Shown here: positions 11,809-24,669 of the stretch, one piece after another | Layout of the letters: every line of letters starts with the position of its first letter | How positions within the stretch are numbered: the stretch's first letter is position 1 | Assembly: GCF_013426205.1 (NCBI RefSeq) | Contig: NC_089426.1 | Span: forward strand, 2,294,001 to 2,358,000 | Origin: Metarhizium brunneum | Lineage: Eukaryota; Ascomycota; Sordariomycetes; Hypocreales; Clavicipitaceae | Direction: 5' to 3' | Length of the DNA stretch: 64,000 bases | Notes under the pieces: model-generated | Told to the model about the DNA's origin: nothing | Seen by the model: only the letters and a program-made list of their open reading frames with translations | Database searches by the model: none | Translations under genes and position numbers: made by a program

Positions 11809-14468
11809 TCAATGCGGGATTGTAAAAGTCCGCCATGTTGTCCTGTTACTCGATAACAGGCATATTCTCACAGGCAGCTCTCCTCGAAGGTCTGTCTTGT
11901 CATGGACTTCCATTCGAACAGGTCGCATGGCGTATTCGGGGGGGATCGCAAACTCTTGTAAATCAGCTAGTTCAATAATTGGTGTATCACCCGGGGATGA
12001 GTCGTATGCCTTGTATTGGAGGTGGTCGGATTCGAGCGGGACGAGGGTGACGATTGAAGTGTTATCTAGTTGAAATTAGAAGGTGCCAAGATGTTATGCA
12101 AAAAAAAAAAAAAGTTGGTACAATTACCAGTTTGAGTACACAGTAAGGCCAATGTCTCGTCATTTAAAAACTTCAAGTCGACTAGTTTTTTATTGGGGAG
12201 ACGAATGCACGTCGATGTCGTCTGAGAACTGCTACTAATGCCGTTCTTGATGTCAACGCCGGATCGGAATATGTACACTGCTTTAATTAGAGATTTGTTT
12301 TATTTGTTGTCCATGTCCACCGCTGGGTGCTTGCCTTCATCGCTGTATGATTTTGATGCTAGCGCTGTGTATATCCTGCCTGCCTGTATGCTAGTTAGTT
12401 TACCTGTCTGGAATCAAGAGTAAAAGTTCGGGGCAACTTGCATTCCCGCTGGTATGGAATATGAGGGTGTCCATTAGTGCAATGGGTTGCCCGATAGACA
12501 GCTTGACAGCCTTGCCGAACCGTACGCTTCGCTTTGTTGCTTCTGCTATGTCCTTAAATATTCGACTGGAGCAAGTCGTCACGTATGATACTAGGAAGTC
12601 TACGTGCTGGAGAGCTTTTCGGGATCCTTGTCCTGACTCTTGTTTCTTCAATTGCGCGTCAAGAATGGGCAATATGCCGACACCGTCTTCGATATGATCG
12701 AAGTCAGCCTGCCAGTCTTCCTCGGAGACTTGGTCAAAGTATACATCAAGTGGACTATGGGTGAGATAATTCTCAATATACGTGAGAACCTTTGACGTGT
12801 CCATAGTTGCCTCTTTTTCGGTGAGCTCATCTGCTGTTGTACTAGATGAAGCTTGACGATCAATCTGAAATCGCAACCATGTAGAAAACGCGTTGAAATG
12901 CTCCAGTTCGTCCATGACATTGGATAGAATCTTGTGGCCGACTAGACCCAGACAAGCGATAATGTCGAGAAGTCTGTTGGTTTGAGTAACCGAGTATCCA
13001 ATGTCGTCTCTGTCGTCATAGAATTGGGCCAAACCACGTAGACGGCTGAGAATAATGGTACAGCGCTCTAATGCCGGAAGGAAATTCTCGTGGACTAGGC
13101 TGCGGAGATTTTCGAGACCGGAGACGACAGCTTTGTCCCATCGCTTGTGACCCTGTTCGAAGGATTGATATTAGGACATGTTTCAGTTCCCTCACGTTGG
13201 AGGCCGGAAAGACACCTACACGTTCTGCGAGACTATCAATCAGCCATTCTCGCACTGGCCCGTACGCATGTCCGGTGACGACAGTGTGGTACAGTGCTGG
13301 AACGATGCTTCGGGGACCGCTTGGCAGCTCTTCTAGATCCCCTTGCACGCTGCGCAGAAATCGGCTTGGTAATTCTCGGGTATTCTTCCATTCGACTTGC
13401 ATGTGGAGTTGGGTTTGTTTGATATATCGCAGCAACTTCTGAAGTGTAGTCAACTTGGAAGCCAGCAGGCACAAGTTAATCGGGGATGACGAAATGAAGG
13501 GCAGGTCCATCGGGACTAGGTGGAGGTATTCCGGCTCCGTCTGTGTATGTGCAAAGACCAGAGCGTGTGTTGATAGCCGAGGATGAGCAGCGTGAGAAAT
13601 CATGTATGGCGGCGTATTTAACGACTCTGACATGGGACTGGGAAATGTGCCAATAAGAAAGGAATCGTAAATGTTTAGCTGCAGCTTGCCATCGTCCGTC
13701 CCAACTATCATGACGTTCACTTGCTCATATTCCTCCCGCTTCGGCGGTTGAAACAAGAATTCAATCCCTGTCCGCAACGTGAATACAGTTGCATCATCAC
13801 TGCAGACAGTCGTAAGTCTATTGTGCACTTCTGTTCAGAGAATGAGACTGGCCGTCACTTACTCTGCGCCAGCACTACTGGTAGGCAAGGGACTGATCTT
13901 GGGAAGGGCGGTGTCAACCTCGAGAAAAGTAAGCTCCTGGGGCAAATTAGGAGGCAAATTGTCGTCGGAAGTCGTTGTATTTGTGAGTATACCATCCTTT
14001 GATTGTATCAAGAGGTCTCCTGGTGATTTACTTGCGACATTGCAGGTTGCCCAGCCAATACGGGAGATGTTGGCCGTTCCTCCGCACACTGGGATGTGAT
14101 GAGCAGCTTTATTCGTTTCCAAGCCCATAAGCCTGACAACTCCGTCGCTCCATCCTACTGCGAGAAATTGACCTAATTGAAATCTGTTAGCCACCGTCTG
14201 TGTAGTGTAGGCCCAACGCTGCTGAAATGTAGTTACCGTCTGGTTTCCAGGTCACGGTGACCACTTCTGACGATTGCGTCCCTGGAGCCCCAGCTTGGTG
14301 GATTTTAGAAACAGCTTGACGGGGAGGTCTGTAAATGAATAGGTTTTTGTCGACAGCATCCCACGTGGTAGACAGGTCGAGCGTGGGACAACTTGAAGGG
14401 AAACCCACGGGGGCTTTGGACTCGAGCTCAGTCTCGCTGTAGAGTGAGAGCTGTTTCCGCTGAGCCAT
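11809..14468 (-). CDS. APC4: Anaphase-promoting complex subunit 4
   Basis: Seven exons on the minus strand (14468-14237, 14172-13863, 13817-13220, 13152-12442, 12383-12335, 12280-12128, 12065-11809) join in frame to 769 residues, the size usual for fungal Apc4. The N-terminus has a WD40-like blade typical of the Apc4 N-terminal domain: VTVTWKPDG, then FLAVGWSDGVVRLMGLE. The middle is the helical Apc4 long domain (LAQFYDDRDDIGY, helices rich in L and E). The C-terminus, around EYAMRPVRMEVHD, closes the propeller. Apc4 is a platform subunit of the APC/C ubiquitin ligase that triggers anaphase. Introns 4 and 5 appear to use GC donors (GCAAGT, GCAAGC). Intron 2 is only 45 bp, and its acceptor was chosen because it alone restores the frame. 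The gene lies in tandem behind RET2. Confidence 0.9.
12281..12334 (-). other. Probable GC-AG intron 5 of APC4
   Basis: Donor GCAAGC, branch point CTAAT, acceptor TTAAAG (or CAG three bases further), about 54 bp. It is needed to move from the frame encoding IYTALASKSYSDE to the one encoding VYIFRSGVDIKNG. I found no GT donor that keeps the frame. Confidence 0.6.
12384..12441 (-). other. GC-AG intron 4 of APC4
   Basis: On the minus strand the donor is GCAAGT, with branch point CTAAC and acceptor CATACAG; 58 bp, phase 0. The nearby GTAAAC donor would leave an intron of at most 28 bp, too short to splice. The acceptor is followed by duplicated GCAG, giving alternative AGs 4 and 8 bases downstream. 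Confidence 0.7.
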
Positions 14469-14995
14469 GACGGCCGACCAGGCGCCTTTTCAACGAGTCA
14501 AAGACGGCTCTTTTGTTACACAGCTCATAGCTAGGAAGCCTCGATATCGTGTCAACCAGCTGGCGCGTGGAGTGCAAAGTCTGGATAAAAATAGAAACGC
14601 GTCGTCGGGCTTGTGACGTGGTGGTGTTCGAGAGTTGGAGTTGCCCACCTTGTGCTTGAGCCATTGAATGAAGGAAGGAACCCCCACCATTCTTGTCACT
14701 TGCCCAGCCGACGCAATACCCATTGTCACCATTGTATGCACTCTACTACACGTGGACTTTTAATTTTTGTTCCCTCTGATTCCTTTCAACATTGTCTATT
14801 ATCCGAGACCGCACAAGTTCATCCCGACACAATTGTTGAACCTACTTTTGTTTTTCAATCGTGTCGCCATTCCGCCTAATACTGACATTTTACACTTGCT
14901 TGCCCAACGTGTTGTGTCGTTGCTCAGAAACTACGAATCCCCTTGCCATCGTATATAAAGCTAGCTTTGACTCACTTCACTCCATTGATATCTAT
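14469..14995. other. Intergenic between APC4 and RET2, 527 bp
   Basis: No gene. It holds the APC4 promoter and the RET2 3' end. It is pyrimidine- and purine-biased with no repeat of note. Confidence 0.5.
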
Positions 14996-16796
14996 CTACT
15001 CAACAGAGTAGTTGTCTGCGGTGGACTTCACCTCTTTCGAGAATGTAATCTCCTCATCCTCATCCAACAGGGACACCTTCTTTACCTGTGCATCTAGTTA
15101 GCATTTCCTCGCTGCTCAACTTTCCCATGTTGTTCGGGAACACTCACATCAACATCTATGTATGGTGTCGTCTTGCTGAACCTCACAGCCATGGGGAAGA
15201 AATCGTTCTCATCACTGCTCTCAGCCTCGAATTCGAAAGCACCGTTGGGGTTCTCGTCGTCAACTGAGCCAATGTTCCATTCCAACATGTCTCCAGAGAC
15301 CTCATACGCCGCATCAAAGCTAGACACGACAGGCTCGCTTCCTGAATAGGGTATGACAACGCTGACATCTCTCAGCGCATCGCCGCCGGTAAGCTCATAC
15401 TCGACTGTGACATTGTATTTGCCACCATTGTCGTTAATCCACACAGTAAAGGTGATGGGGCAGGAGCTGGCGTCGTCCGCCTTTGGCGAGGCTCTCCATC
15501 GCAAGACAGCAACTGAGTTGTTGACAGGGAACCCACGTGCTGTGTTGCTCATTTGAATCGTCTTGGACCCATTGAATAAATTCTTGTCCACATTGGGATG
15601 TGTACGGAATTGTGCGCCGTGAGATGTGACGGCCTGCAGGCCAAGTTTAACCCTGGTGAGGCTGGGATCGGAGATGCGAAGAGAAAGGTCGCCGCTAATG
15701 GACAAGGTGTTGACAGCACCTTCCCTAGAGAGGTTGGCGCTAATTGACTCGGAGATGGTAACATGGACAGCATCGCGGTCAAGAGTCGATGAGACCCGGG
15801 GTTCGACGGGTTCGGTAGCAGCAGCCGCCGTGGGAGCTACCAGGGGAGTGTCATCGATTTCGCCGCCCATGTCGCCGCGAACTCGCTCAAACATGTCCGT
15901 GGTTTTGGACTTTTTGCCCAGCTGCATGCCCTTTCCTTTTGGTGCGAGGGGCCTGATTATGGGTTAGTCGGGCACGATCCCATGGGCAAAGCAAACTTAG
16001 AGATTGAACCAACTTGTTAAACGTCTTGTTCTTTTCAGCCTCATATGAATCGTACGAATCGGCACCGCTAGGTCTTGAAGGAGGAGTGTAGGTTGGATAA
16101 ACTGGAGTTCGTGGCATTCCCCGGTTACCCCTGGCAGACTCCTTGCGCTGCATCTCAAGTTGCTTGGCCTTTCGCTTTCGCTCTTCGGCAGCCTCAAGCT
16201 CTTTGTTCTGCCAATGGCATTAGCATGCAAGACAACAGACCCCAAAAATTCATGGTATGGCGGCAAATGGCGGATGCGGTGGCAGACGTACTCTGGCAAT
16301 GATCTCCTGGATGCGCTCTTCATGACTTTCCATTTCTAAAAAGGTCTTTATCTGGCTTATGGTGAGGTTTTCCCGGTACCCAAGCGTAACCAGCTCATCA
16401 AAGGCACTGAGAAGTTCGTAGGCATTTCGGACAATCTCTCTCTCATCAAGAGTTCGGCATGCGCTGGTAACGACCTGAGCGAACAGGTGCAGGGAGTCGA
16501 TGTCCTGGAGAATGTTGGACTGCTTGTTGGTGATGAGCACCATGTAGAGCTCGTCAAGCGGCTGGTAGACAAATCGAACATTGTCCTGCTCAACGGTAGT
16601 GTGCTGGGTGCCGCTGTCGGCCAGCTTTGGGAACGAGGCGAGGAGGGCTTCTATCCGCGACCGTGGCATCTCTCGAAACTGGCGGGAAAGGACAGCTTTC
16701 CCCCCGCGGGTGCAGATTGACGCCGCGAGAACGACCTGGAGAGGGTTAGCAAAAGGACGGGGTAGCATGGGTTCTTTACAATGCGACGCGCACCAT
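14996..16796 (-). CDS. RET2: Coatomer subunit delta (delta-COP)
   Basis: Exons on the minus strand are 16796-16794, 16735-16292, 16207-16014, 15952-15148 and 15085-14996, giving 511 residues, the usual delta-COP length. The N-terminal longin/adaptin small-chain domain begins VVLAASICTRGGKAVLSRQF and runs to about residue 150. A charged coiled-coil linker (KELEAAEERKRKAK) and a proline-rich hinge follow. The C-terminal mu-homology domain starts near residue 250 with KGKGMQLGKKSK and ends in an acidic tail (LLDEDEEITF). Delta-COP is part of the F-subcomplex of COPI, which coats retrograde Golgi-to-ER vesicles. The first exon is only the ATG: the intron 16736-16793 has GTGCGC, CTAAC and CTCCAG signals and its removal restores the family's conserved M-V-V-L-A start. 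The gene is divergent from the DUF2420-like gene across 829 bp. Confidence 0.93.
16736..16793 (-). other. Intron directly after the RET2 start codon
   Basis: Donor GTGCGC immediately follows ATG (16796-16794); branch point CTAAC and acceptor CTCCAG precede the VVLAASI exon. This leaves a 3-nt coding part of exon 1. Confidence 0.85.
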
Positions 16797-17625
16797 CTTG
16801 AAAATCCGTATATGGCGACTTGGGAGTGTTGAGCTAGCTGTATTCTTGGACGGGCTGGTTGTTTCTGGCACTCCGGTACAATGACGGGCGGGCGTCTCTC
16901 AATCAAACTGGCCAATATTCCCAAGTCACCCAGTCCCCAAGTCGGCAAGTCATCAAGTCAGGTGCGTTGGCTGACGGTGGGGCAGAACCTGCCTGGGAAG
17001 GGGCAATCAAGGGAGGTCGGCGCGTTTGTCAATACGTTACGCACCAATCTCTGTACCAGAACCTCCACCAGATGTAATATGGGCTCCTAGGTACCTAACA
17101 TACCTAGGTAGGTATATGTACCTCTGTCTACTCCGTACCCATCCTGCCTTAGGCAGAGTGTTCCCACTCATTTTCTTCTGTTTCCGCTCTTTGTCTTTGG
17201 GCAGAGATCCACTCCATCTCCCTCAGTCAGCTGCTAGGTACCCAGCTGCATTCATTCCGCTTCCGTGATCAAGTCGTGACTGCAACTTTCGTTCTACACT
17301 GCTGAAGAAAACGTATCCCAGCGGAGCAAATACTTTTATCGACGACACTTCGTCACCCTAATATCACCTTAACCAATGTTTCGCACCGGGATTTGTGACA
17401 AACGATTTAATTACAATCTGCAAGCAGCCTAATCCAGCGTCAAGTTCTTTCATTCGGCTGCCAAGCGACGGCGCCATTAGGAATCGTCGACCAGCTCCGG
17501 ACGCCTGCACATCGCCAGTAGCTCACATTGTTTCTTTACCATTCGCTGGCCTCTCTCAACTTTGCGAAGCGTTTGCAATCACTCGCAAGCCGGGGATAGC
17601 GAACAGGCCGGGCTGTCCCGTCCAC
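16797..17625. other. Divergent promoter region RET2 / DUF2420-like gene, 829 bp
   Basis: No gene. It contains the palindrome TACCTAGGTA at 17101-17110 with flanking partial copies (CCTAGGTACC, GGTAGGTA), and TACTCCGTA at 17129-17137. An open frame runs upstream of the chosen start from 17395 but looks non-coding. Confidence 0.5.
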
Positions 17626-19705
17626 ATGGCCGAAATGGAGGTAAACGCGGCACCTCAGTTTGGCCGTGACAGACACCTAGATGATGATTTAATCAACTAT
17701 GACAGTGATGCTGAGAAACACTTGGGCTACAATGAAACTACAGAAGCGATGTATGGTGCCGAAACCGTCGTTTCGGCGAAGGCCAGCCTTGAAGCCCCAG
17801 ATGAGGATGGCGCTCGACATGAAGTGGACTTTTTTGAAGGTGGCGAACAAGACCAGGCAGGAAGTCCCAAACTAGAGCTGGGGACTACAGATGAAGGACA
17901 CGATGCGAACCGACAAGCGTCCCATGAAATAGACTATGATTTCGACGAGCCTACGCACCGCGATACGCCTGCAGCCATCGATAATGGTGATGAGAAAAGA
18001 GCTACGCCGGAGCAGCGGCAGCTGGAAGAGGTTGTTCATGACGAGAAGGCTCAGGGACTTGGAGAGGCAGACTACAAAGCTGATGATCATGAAATAAGCT
18101 GGGAACAGGGGGACGAGCCGGTGGAGGAGGGCTTGCGAGATCCTGAAACCTCAGCTGACAATGGCGAATATATGTCTCCAAACGAGCTATCTACTTCCGA
18201 AACAGAGAATCAAGCTGCTTCTGTTCCATATGATGGTGATGCGGCCAGAGCGGACGATTCCTATTCTGAGCAACTGGAAACAGCTGGCGATGGAATGGGG
18301 GACGATGGGGACCTGCAGGATGACGCCGATCAAGATCTTCTCTTGGATCTAGAGTACTCTGATATCGAAGAGAATGGGGTTCCAGCTATTACAGTGCAAT
18401 ACAGGGGTGATGAATTTCCATTCTTCTCACTCTCTTCAGAAGGCTTCTTTTCCCAGCTTTCAGTTTTGGACCATACTTTCGATTCAGTCTTGAGTGGTTT
18501 GCGACAAGAACTGGCCAATGAACTCCATCCTGAAGATGATCTTGTATTTCAAGTGGACGAACTTGGGCTAGAGTTTGCAGAAGTAAGTATGGGCAGTGAA
18601 CCAAATACGAAGCATTGACAACTGACAACCTCATAGTCATCACCTCCTGAAATTCTGTGCAGCATCAGCTTGAGGCAAATCCTTGAGGTTTTTGAAACTT
18701 TGGTTAAGAACTGGGACCCTGAAAGCAGTCGGCCACTTTACACCTATCTCTTCACTAGACCCAGTGTGGGTAGACGATTCGATTTTTTAATTGAGAGTGC
18801 TTCTGAAGGCAAGGGGTTGGATGATGTTATTCATCTGTTCCAATCGGCCGTACCACGCACTGCTGGCCTTGGAGATATCTCAGCTGGCGAGAATTTGAGT
18901 GGCCAGTTGGACCATGATGACAGCTCTCGTGAAGACCGCGCGGTACAAGATGTTGGGGACGTTTTGAGTGACCGAGAAACGGGCGAGAAAGACTTGGAGC
19001 GGCTCGTAGATGAAGACTCACTGTCGGATCGACAAGAAAGCATTGGAGAGGATTATGAAGAGGATGAACCTGTTAACGAGCTCGAAGATTCTGATCCTCA
19101 GTATGGCAATGCGATGGAAGAACTGGCAGAAGTATCCCCGCATTTTGATGAAGCTGTGGTCTCGGGCGCTCTCGCTCCAGAAGACGACGTTGGAGATGGT
19201 GAGGGGGACGATGACCAGCTACTCGGTGGCGATTCTCAAGATGCAGGAGACGAGGTTCGCGATCTGATTGACCCGGATTTCGACGAGCCCTTAGAAGTGG
19301 CCGATAGTAACCTAGCCGGGCCGGTCGAGCAATCTACACAGGATGATCTCGGAGACGCCAATGCAAAGTTTGGTGCCACGGATGCCAGTACTACGACGAC
19401 GACTTTGAAAGATGATGGGGAGGCGGCGTCCACGCCAGTAGAACTTGCGGCTCTCGATGCCATCATCGACCAAACCACCGTGGGTGACCTCGTTGAGCAA
19501 GATGATCTCGCGGAAATTGATTGGGGAGATGAAGCGGAGCCTCATCTGCAAGACGAGGTTGGTGGAGAGGAGACATCCGGTGCTGTAAAACGAGCCCGTG
19601 GTGACGATGGGTTAGGTGTCGACGATAACCAAAGTAAGTTAATATGGTCGTCTAATGCCGGACAGAGTTAACCATTCTGTAGATGTCAAGCGCCAACGTT
19701 CCTAG
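17626..19705 (+). CDS. Acidic protein resembling the fungal DUF2420 family
   Basis: Exons 17626-18582, 18637-19633 and 19683-19705 encode 658 residues. The start MAEMEVNAA is followed by DDDLINYDSDAE and a long, strongly acidic, low-complexity region. An ordered domain spans about residues 250-380: PAITVQYRGDEFPFFS, LGLEFAE, then LRQILEVFETLVKNW and RPSVGRRFDFLIE. This pattern resembles what I recall of DUF2420, a fungal domain of unknown function; that assignment is by memory. The C-terminal half is again D/E-rich, and the short last exon supplies a basic VKRQRS tail preceded by KRARGDDG, a plausible nuclear localisation signal. The overall look is that of a nuclear chaperone-like or scaffold protein, but no function can be stated. 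Confidence 0.8.
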
Positions 19706-22700
19706 TGAACAGAGGAAAAAAAAGCGCACATGTGATGCTAACATCTTTCCCCCAAACCCCCCTACAGCTATATATTATCAAACGGCCCCCCTTCTCCTGA
19801 AATGGCGGACTGATAATGCAGTCTGACTAAGATACGATTGTCATCTGTTTAAGGATTGAACACAGGTGTCAGCATTACCTTCAGCGCAACCAGAAAGATG
19901 ATACCCCTATACTCACTTGCCTGCCGGATTAGTTGGAACCAAAATTCATTTCAAAAAGGTAAGACACGGAGACTTTACTAACAGTTCAAAGCAGCTTCCC
20001 CCAATCGTATGTGGATGTGCGATGGGCTTTATGGGGATCTTGTCTTTGCTAGGGAGGAGTATGTTCTCGGCCTATTTGACTATCATATTACTTGAGACAT
20101 GATTTCATTTGAAGATGAAACGATTTCGGGTTTGGTAGTAGATTACAGGCAGCGAGGAGGAGGGGGGGAGGCACTTTTTTTGCATCTTGAACATAGGTTG
20201 AAAACGAGAGAACAGGCGAAACGAAGACGGGCGGACGATTTGTATTATCAACTACGAGGTGAAGTATACTATCAATCTTGCTCCGGTGAGCTCCTGGACC
20301 GATTCTTAGCTGGCCGCCCCAGAAGTGCGTACCAGCGGTTTGTTCTTTCAGCCAGGACGGCGATCCCCAGCAGTATGCATTAGCTCGGCGTTGGTAGGAT
20401 ACCGATTATTTCGGATTAGATAGGCGAGGCAGGTAATTTTATTCGAGAGGCTGTTCCCCACAAACACTGTAATGTAAATTCCACGTTGACGGGTACATGA
20501 TGCTGCTAGCCGAATCCCTGCCATGTCATGTCAACGATGGAAAGCTTGGCATTTATCGAAATATGTACCAAGTAGAGAACTGAAGGTGTTTTGAGCGAGT
20601 TGGCGAGATGGATTGGACTAGACCGGATTAGGCACGTCAGAAATGTTTGAATTGCTTTCATTAATACGGAATATCTAACGGTTAATATGGAGTAAAGATG
20701 GCAAGGTTGCGCTAGGAATGCCATGTTCAAAAATTGTGCTTGTGCACCAGGGAGCCAGGGAAGCCTCGGCCTCGGCCTCGTGACGGCGTCAGGAGATACG
20801 TATTGAGCAGCGACTAGTGGCTAAAAAAGGGGGAGGATAGAAAAGACTCGTCAGGAGCACGACACCGGATGAAAGGCAGATGGTGGCTGGCAACTGGCAA
20901 GGCTTTGCTCGATCGACAAAGATTTCTAGGATGCAGGGGCACATTCAACACTAAATAAGTGCTAATAAGTACTTCTGTGTGCATTGTAGTTGAACTTTGA
21001 AACGTGGTGGGGAAGGGGAGGGCGAAGTAGTGGGCGCTAGGCTAGTTTGAGCAGTTTTTCGAAGACAAAGATAAATACGGAGCCAAGACAAGTCAAGGGT
21101 GTACATATGTACATGGGAACAAGATAGAGTCGAAGCTAGTAAGTAGTAGTACGGAGTACACGACTTGCAAGGCGAGGGCAAAGCGTCAAGATGCTCACGG
21201 GGAGAACGATGGAGCCATGACCAATAATGGTTTACATGGGATACCCCCTGGACGACGACATCTCGGAAGCAATAAATGGAAATCCCGAGGGTTGAATTAA
21301 TTAAAGGGATGAAACACTTTTTTTTCATAGTGTCAATGAATATTTACAGCGGCCGTCTGGCGTTCTCCTCCAGACTTTGGGATCCCCGCCCCTGTCCAGG
21401 TACCCGTGGGCTCTAAAAATGTGAGCCAGTCATTTGTGGCCAGCAAAACTCTGAGGGTGTGGACCCTTGCATCTATGTACGTATCTCTGTGATACGAGGG
21501 AAGGGAGGGACGAAGAAGAAGTGAGCAGCACGTCGACAACAGGACATGGTACAGCCGCCGGGCGCAGGCTGTGGACAGGAGTCGCGTTGGGGAGTTGATG
21601 GTTGAGTTAGCCGTAGAATCACCTTGGCCTGTTTGTTGTTAGGTTGATGCCCATTTCGGCACTCGCATCTCGACAGACTTGTTGTGTTTATTCTCTGAGG
21701 AATGGCGTGGGGACTCTCTCGTTGACCGAAGCCGCGGCGCTAAATTGTCCAGCAAGAATCGCATGCTCAGAACGGGTCTTTTAAAGTTTCCAACTTGATG
21801 TGCGGCGGCTGTTGGAGTCTACTTAGTATGTACGAAGATCAGTAGGCACTGCTTTTGTTCAATACAGGTTAATGATACGACACCGGAATACCTTGGAGTC
21901 TGGTACTTACTTAAAGTAGACTTAAGTAACTACCAGAGTAGTAGTGAGGGGGAAGGCGACGACGCAAGGACGCGACGACTTGGAATGCAAGTACTGCATA
22001 CCTTGTCGGCTTAGCTCTGGGCCTGGGACGCCTGGAATCTGCTGTCGGCCAGGTCTGGTCCGGTGCCTCTCCACAGAAGCCGGAACGCCCGCGGTGCCTG
22101 AGCATTGCTCCATGTCCAGGGCATGCTGGCGCGCGGGACCCTTTGGCCAGGCACCAACGTTGAACACTGAACACCAGACGGTCACCGGATACTCTTGAGC
22201 CATGTATCTGCACACACCTGCACGCTCAAGCATGTGTGTGTGCGCGCTCCGCTCAAGTCGTGCTGGTTCGGTGCACATGTGCCCCGACCTCGCCAACGAG
22301 CCCACCTCGCCCACCTGAAGCCACGCCAAAAAGCCCTCCACCGCGCCAGTGCTCAAGCAAGTCACTCCGTCACTCCGTCACTCCGTCAGTCCACATTGCT
22401 TGGAATCCTGCATGCGAGTTGCGACCCTCCACACCATCTCTTGCGGCCACGACGACCTTCCGTCTCATCACCACCGCCCTCATCCTCTCCTCCTACGCGT
22501 ACCGACGACTCCTTTTTGATTGCGCTTCTACACGTCCCCGGCAAACCTCTTCTTGCTCTCCGTCTACGCGGATTCTGCGACGTCTGGCACGGAGCCGACC
22601 ACCGACAGCGGCGAGAACGACATCCATCCATCCATCCATCCAACCAACCAGCCAGCCAGCCAGCCACCGCTGCGTACGCGCCCTTCGCATCGTCTATTCT

Positions 22701-23010
22701 GCCACCGTCCATCGCCCGATCTCTCTCGTCCGCTGGATCGGTTTGCGCCGCTGCCTTGTACTACGACTTCGTGCCGAACTTACTTTCTTAATGGGCGGCG
22801 CCTGATTTCCATTTGCGACTCTGTCCGTCCTTTGCCCTCGGCTGCTACTTTTCCGCCCACGCCGATATATTTGGCCCCGTGAAGGCTGTTGGCGACGCTC
22901 CTCCGCCTCTTCCTTCTTTCATCGTGTTACAACTGTCATTCTTTCCTTCTCCCTCGCCTTCAGCATTCGTTTTAGATCCCGAGACGCCATTTGCGCGCGA
23001 CACTACCATT
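19706..23010. other. Intergenic, 3.3 kb
   Basis: No convincing gene. It contains TACGGAGTA at 21150-21158, three tandem copies of TCACTCCG at 22362-22385, and a composite microsatellite at 22621-22667. The last 800 bases are strongly CT-rich and open in several frames at once, as expected for the leader and promoter of the NIPA gene, not for coding sequence. Confidence 0.5.
22621..22667. repeat. Composite tetranucleotide microsatellite (CATC, CAAC, CAGC)
   Basis: About five CATC units, two CAAC units and four CAGC units run in succession, in the probable 5' leader of the Mg2+ transporter gene. Confidence 0.85.
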
Positions 23011-24669
23011 ATGCTTGAAGACAAGTACGTCTTAGACATTGCGTGGCCTGAGCTCCCCCTCGTACCACAAGCTGCGAAATTGCTTCAGCTTGCCTGTTTG
23101 GACGTCTCGTCACTAATCCAGATGATGTAGATATATCGGCTTGGCGCTTGCCATGTCATCGGCATTAGCTATTGGTATGTTCTACACACCATCTCAGGCG
23201 CACACAGACTCGTTTGCTGACTGTCCATTCCCAGGTACAAGTTTCGTCATTACAAAAAAGGTTTGTTTGGCTTCTTTCAGATGGCTCCTCACGACAATAA
23301 TGGTCCGTTGCATATCTAACACGCACCACGCTAGGGTTTGATTCATGCTGAAGAAAGACATGGATTTGAAGGCGACGGGTTTGTCTACCTGAAAAGTCCG
23401 CTCTGGTGGGCTGGTATTGCAACTCGTATGCCTCCCTTATCATTCTGTAACCGTTCTGTCCGTTTCCGCTAATCTCGATATGCGCAGTTGGTATCGGGGA
23501 AGTTTGCAATTTTGCAGCTTATGCCTTTGCTCCCGCGATTCTCGTTACACCTCTTGGCGCCCTCAGTGTCCTTATTGGCGCCGTCTTGGGATCATATTTC
23601 TTGAAAGAGGAGCTTGGAACCCTGGGCAAGCTGGGCAGTGCCATCTGCCTCATTGGAGCTGTAGTCATTGTCCTTCATGCCCCTCCCGACGAGGAAATCG
23701 AGACCATTGACCAGATTCTGGACTATGCACTTCGACCTGGTAGGTGCTTTTTTACGTCTACAATGCCAAAACAATCGTCCGCCATGTTGAGTTAAATGTT
23801 AACACAACGTTGCAGGCTTCCTCTTGTATGCCATTACCGTTGTCGCATTTGCAGTATTCATGATCTATAGAATCGCACCCCAATACGGCAAGAAGAACGC
23901 CCTCATCTACCTGTCCATCTGCTCAACCGTCGGCTCCATCTCCGTCATGTCCGTCAAAGCTTTTGGCATCGCTCTCAAACTTACTTTTGCTGGCAATAAT
24001 CAGTTCAGCCACCCGTCAACTTATGTATTCTTGATCTTGACGGCCGTCTGTATCCTGACGCAAATGAACTACTTTAACAAGGCCTTGGCCTCGTTCCCGA
24101 CTAATATGTGAGTTGGACAAGTAATCAAACCATTGCACAAGCTTTTTTGTTTGGTTAGTAGAACTGATGGGATAATCAACAGTGTCAACCCTCTCTATTA
24201 TGTGACATTTACCACAGCTACTCTCTGTGCCTCATTCATCTTATTTAGCGGCTTCAACACAACCGATCCAGTCAACACACTCTCGCTGCTTTGTGGTTTC
24301 CTGGTCACCTTTACTGGAGTGTACCTGCTGAACCTTTCTCGTGGCGACCCCAACGGTCAAAAACTCATTGCCGGCCGAGGTGGATATGATGCAACACCCA
24401 CTGACATGGTATCTGGATTCCAAACACGTCGCAGCATGCAAGCCCGGCGAAGCGGAGACCCATCACGGCATAGCATAGGAAGTCTTCACAGCGACAGGGA
24501 AGGCCTGATCCGGGCTTACGACGAAGAGGAAGCCGCAGGATTTGGACTCACTGATCTTGCAGAGGAGAGTGAAGACGAAGGTAGCCGCTCCAATGGCAAA
24601 GCCAATGGCAAGAAGGAACCGCACGAGAACGGCATTGAACTACAAAACCAGAAATCCACTGAAAGATAG
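23011..24669 (+). CDS. NIPA-type magnesium transporter
   Basis: Seven exons (23011-23024, 23131-23174, 23235-23260, 23335-23425, 23488-23739, 23816-24107, 24183-24669) give 401 residues. The start MLEDKYIGLALAMSS is followed by TSFVITKKGL, SPLWWAGIATLGIGEVCNF, GALSVLIGAVLGSYFLKEE and NPLYYVTFTTATL, all hallmarks of the NIPA/DUF803 family of eight- to nine-helix Mg2+ transporters. The helices run to about residue 280. A polar cytosolic tail rich in S, R, D and E follows, with several RRxS-type sites that could be phosphorylated. The first three coding exons are very short (14, 44 and 26 nt). In the family these proteins move Mg2+ across the plasma membrane or endosomes. The 3' flank carries an 81 bp tandem duplication. 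Confidence 0.93.

Noticed and set aside
12413..12418. GTAAAC (minus strand) as a donor for APC4 intron 4
   Set aside because: The nearest acceptors give introns of 20-28 bp, below the minimum for splicing; the GCAAGT donor upstream keeps the frame and gives 58 bp.
20099..20383. 94-codon open frame
   Set aside because: Too short, no upstream gene signals, no family; not supported as a gene.
22195..22805. Overlapping open frames of 198 and 189 codons upstream of the Mg2+ transporter
   Set aside because: Two frames are open at once through a CT-rich segment with a microsatellite, which is expected by chance; no family match.
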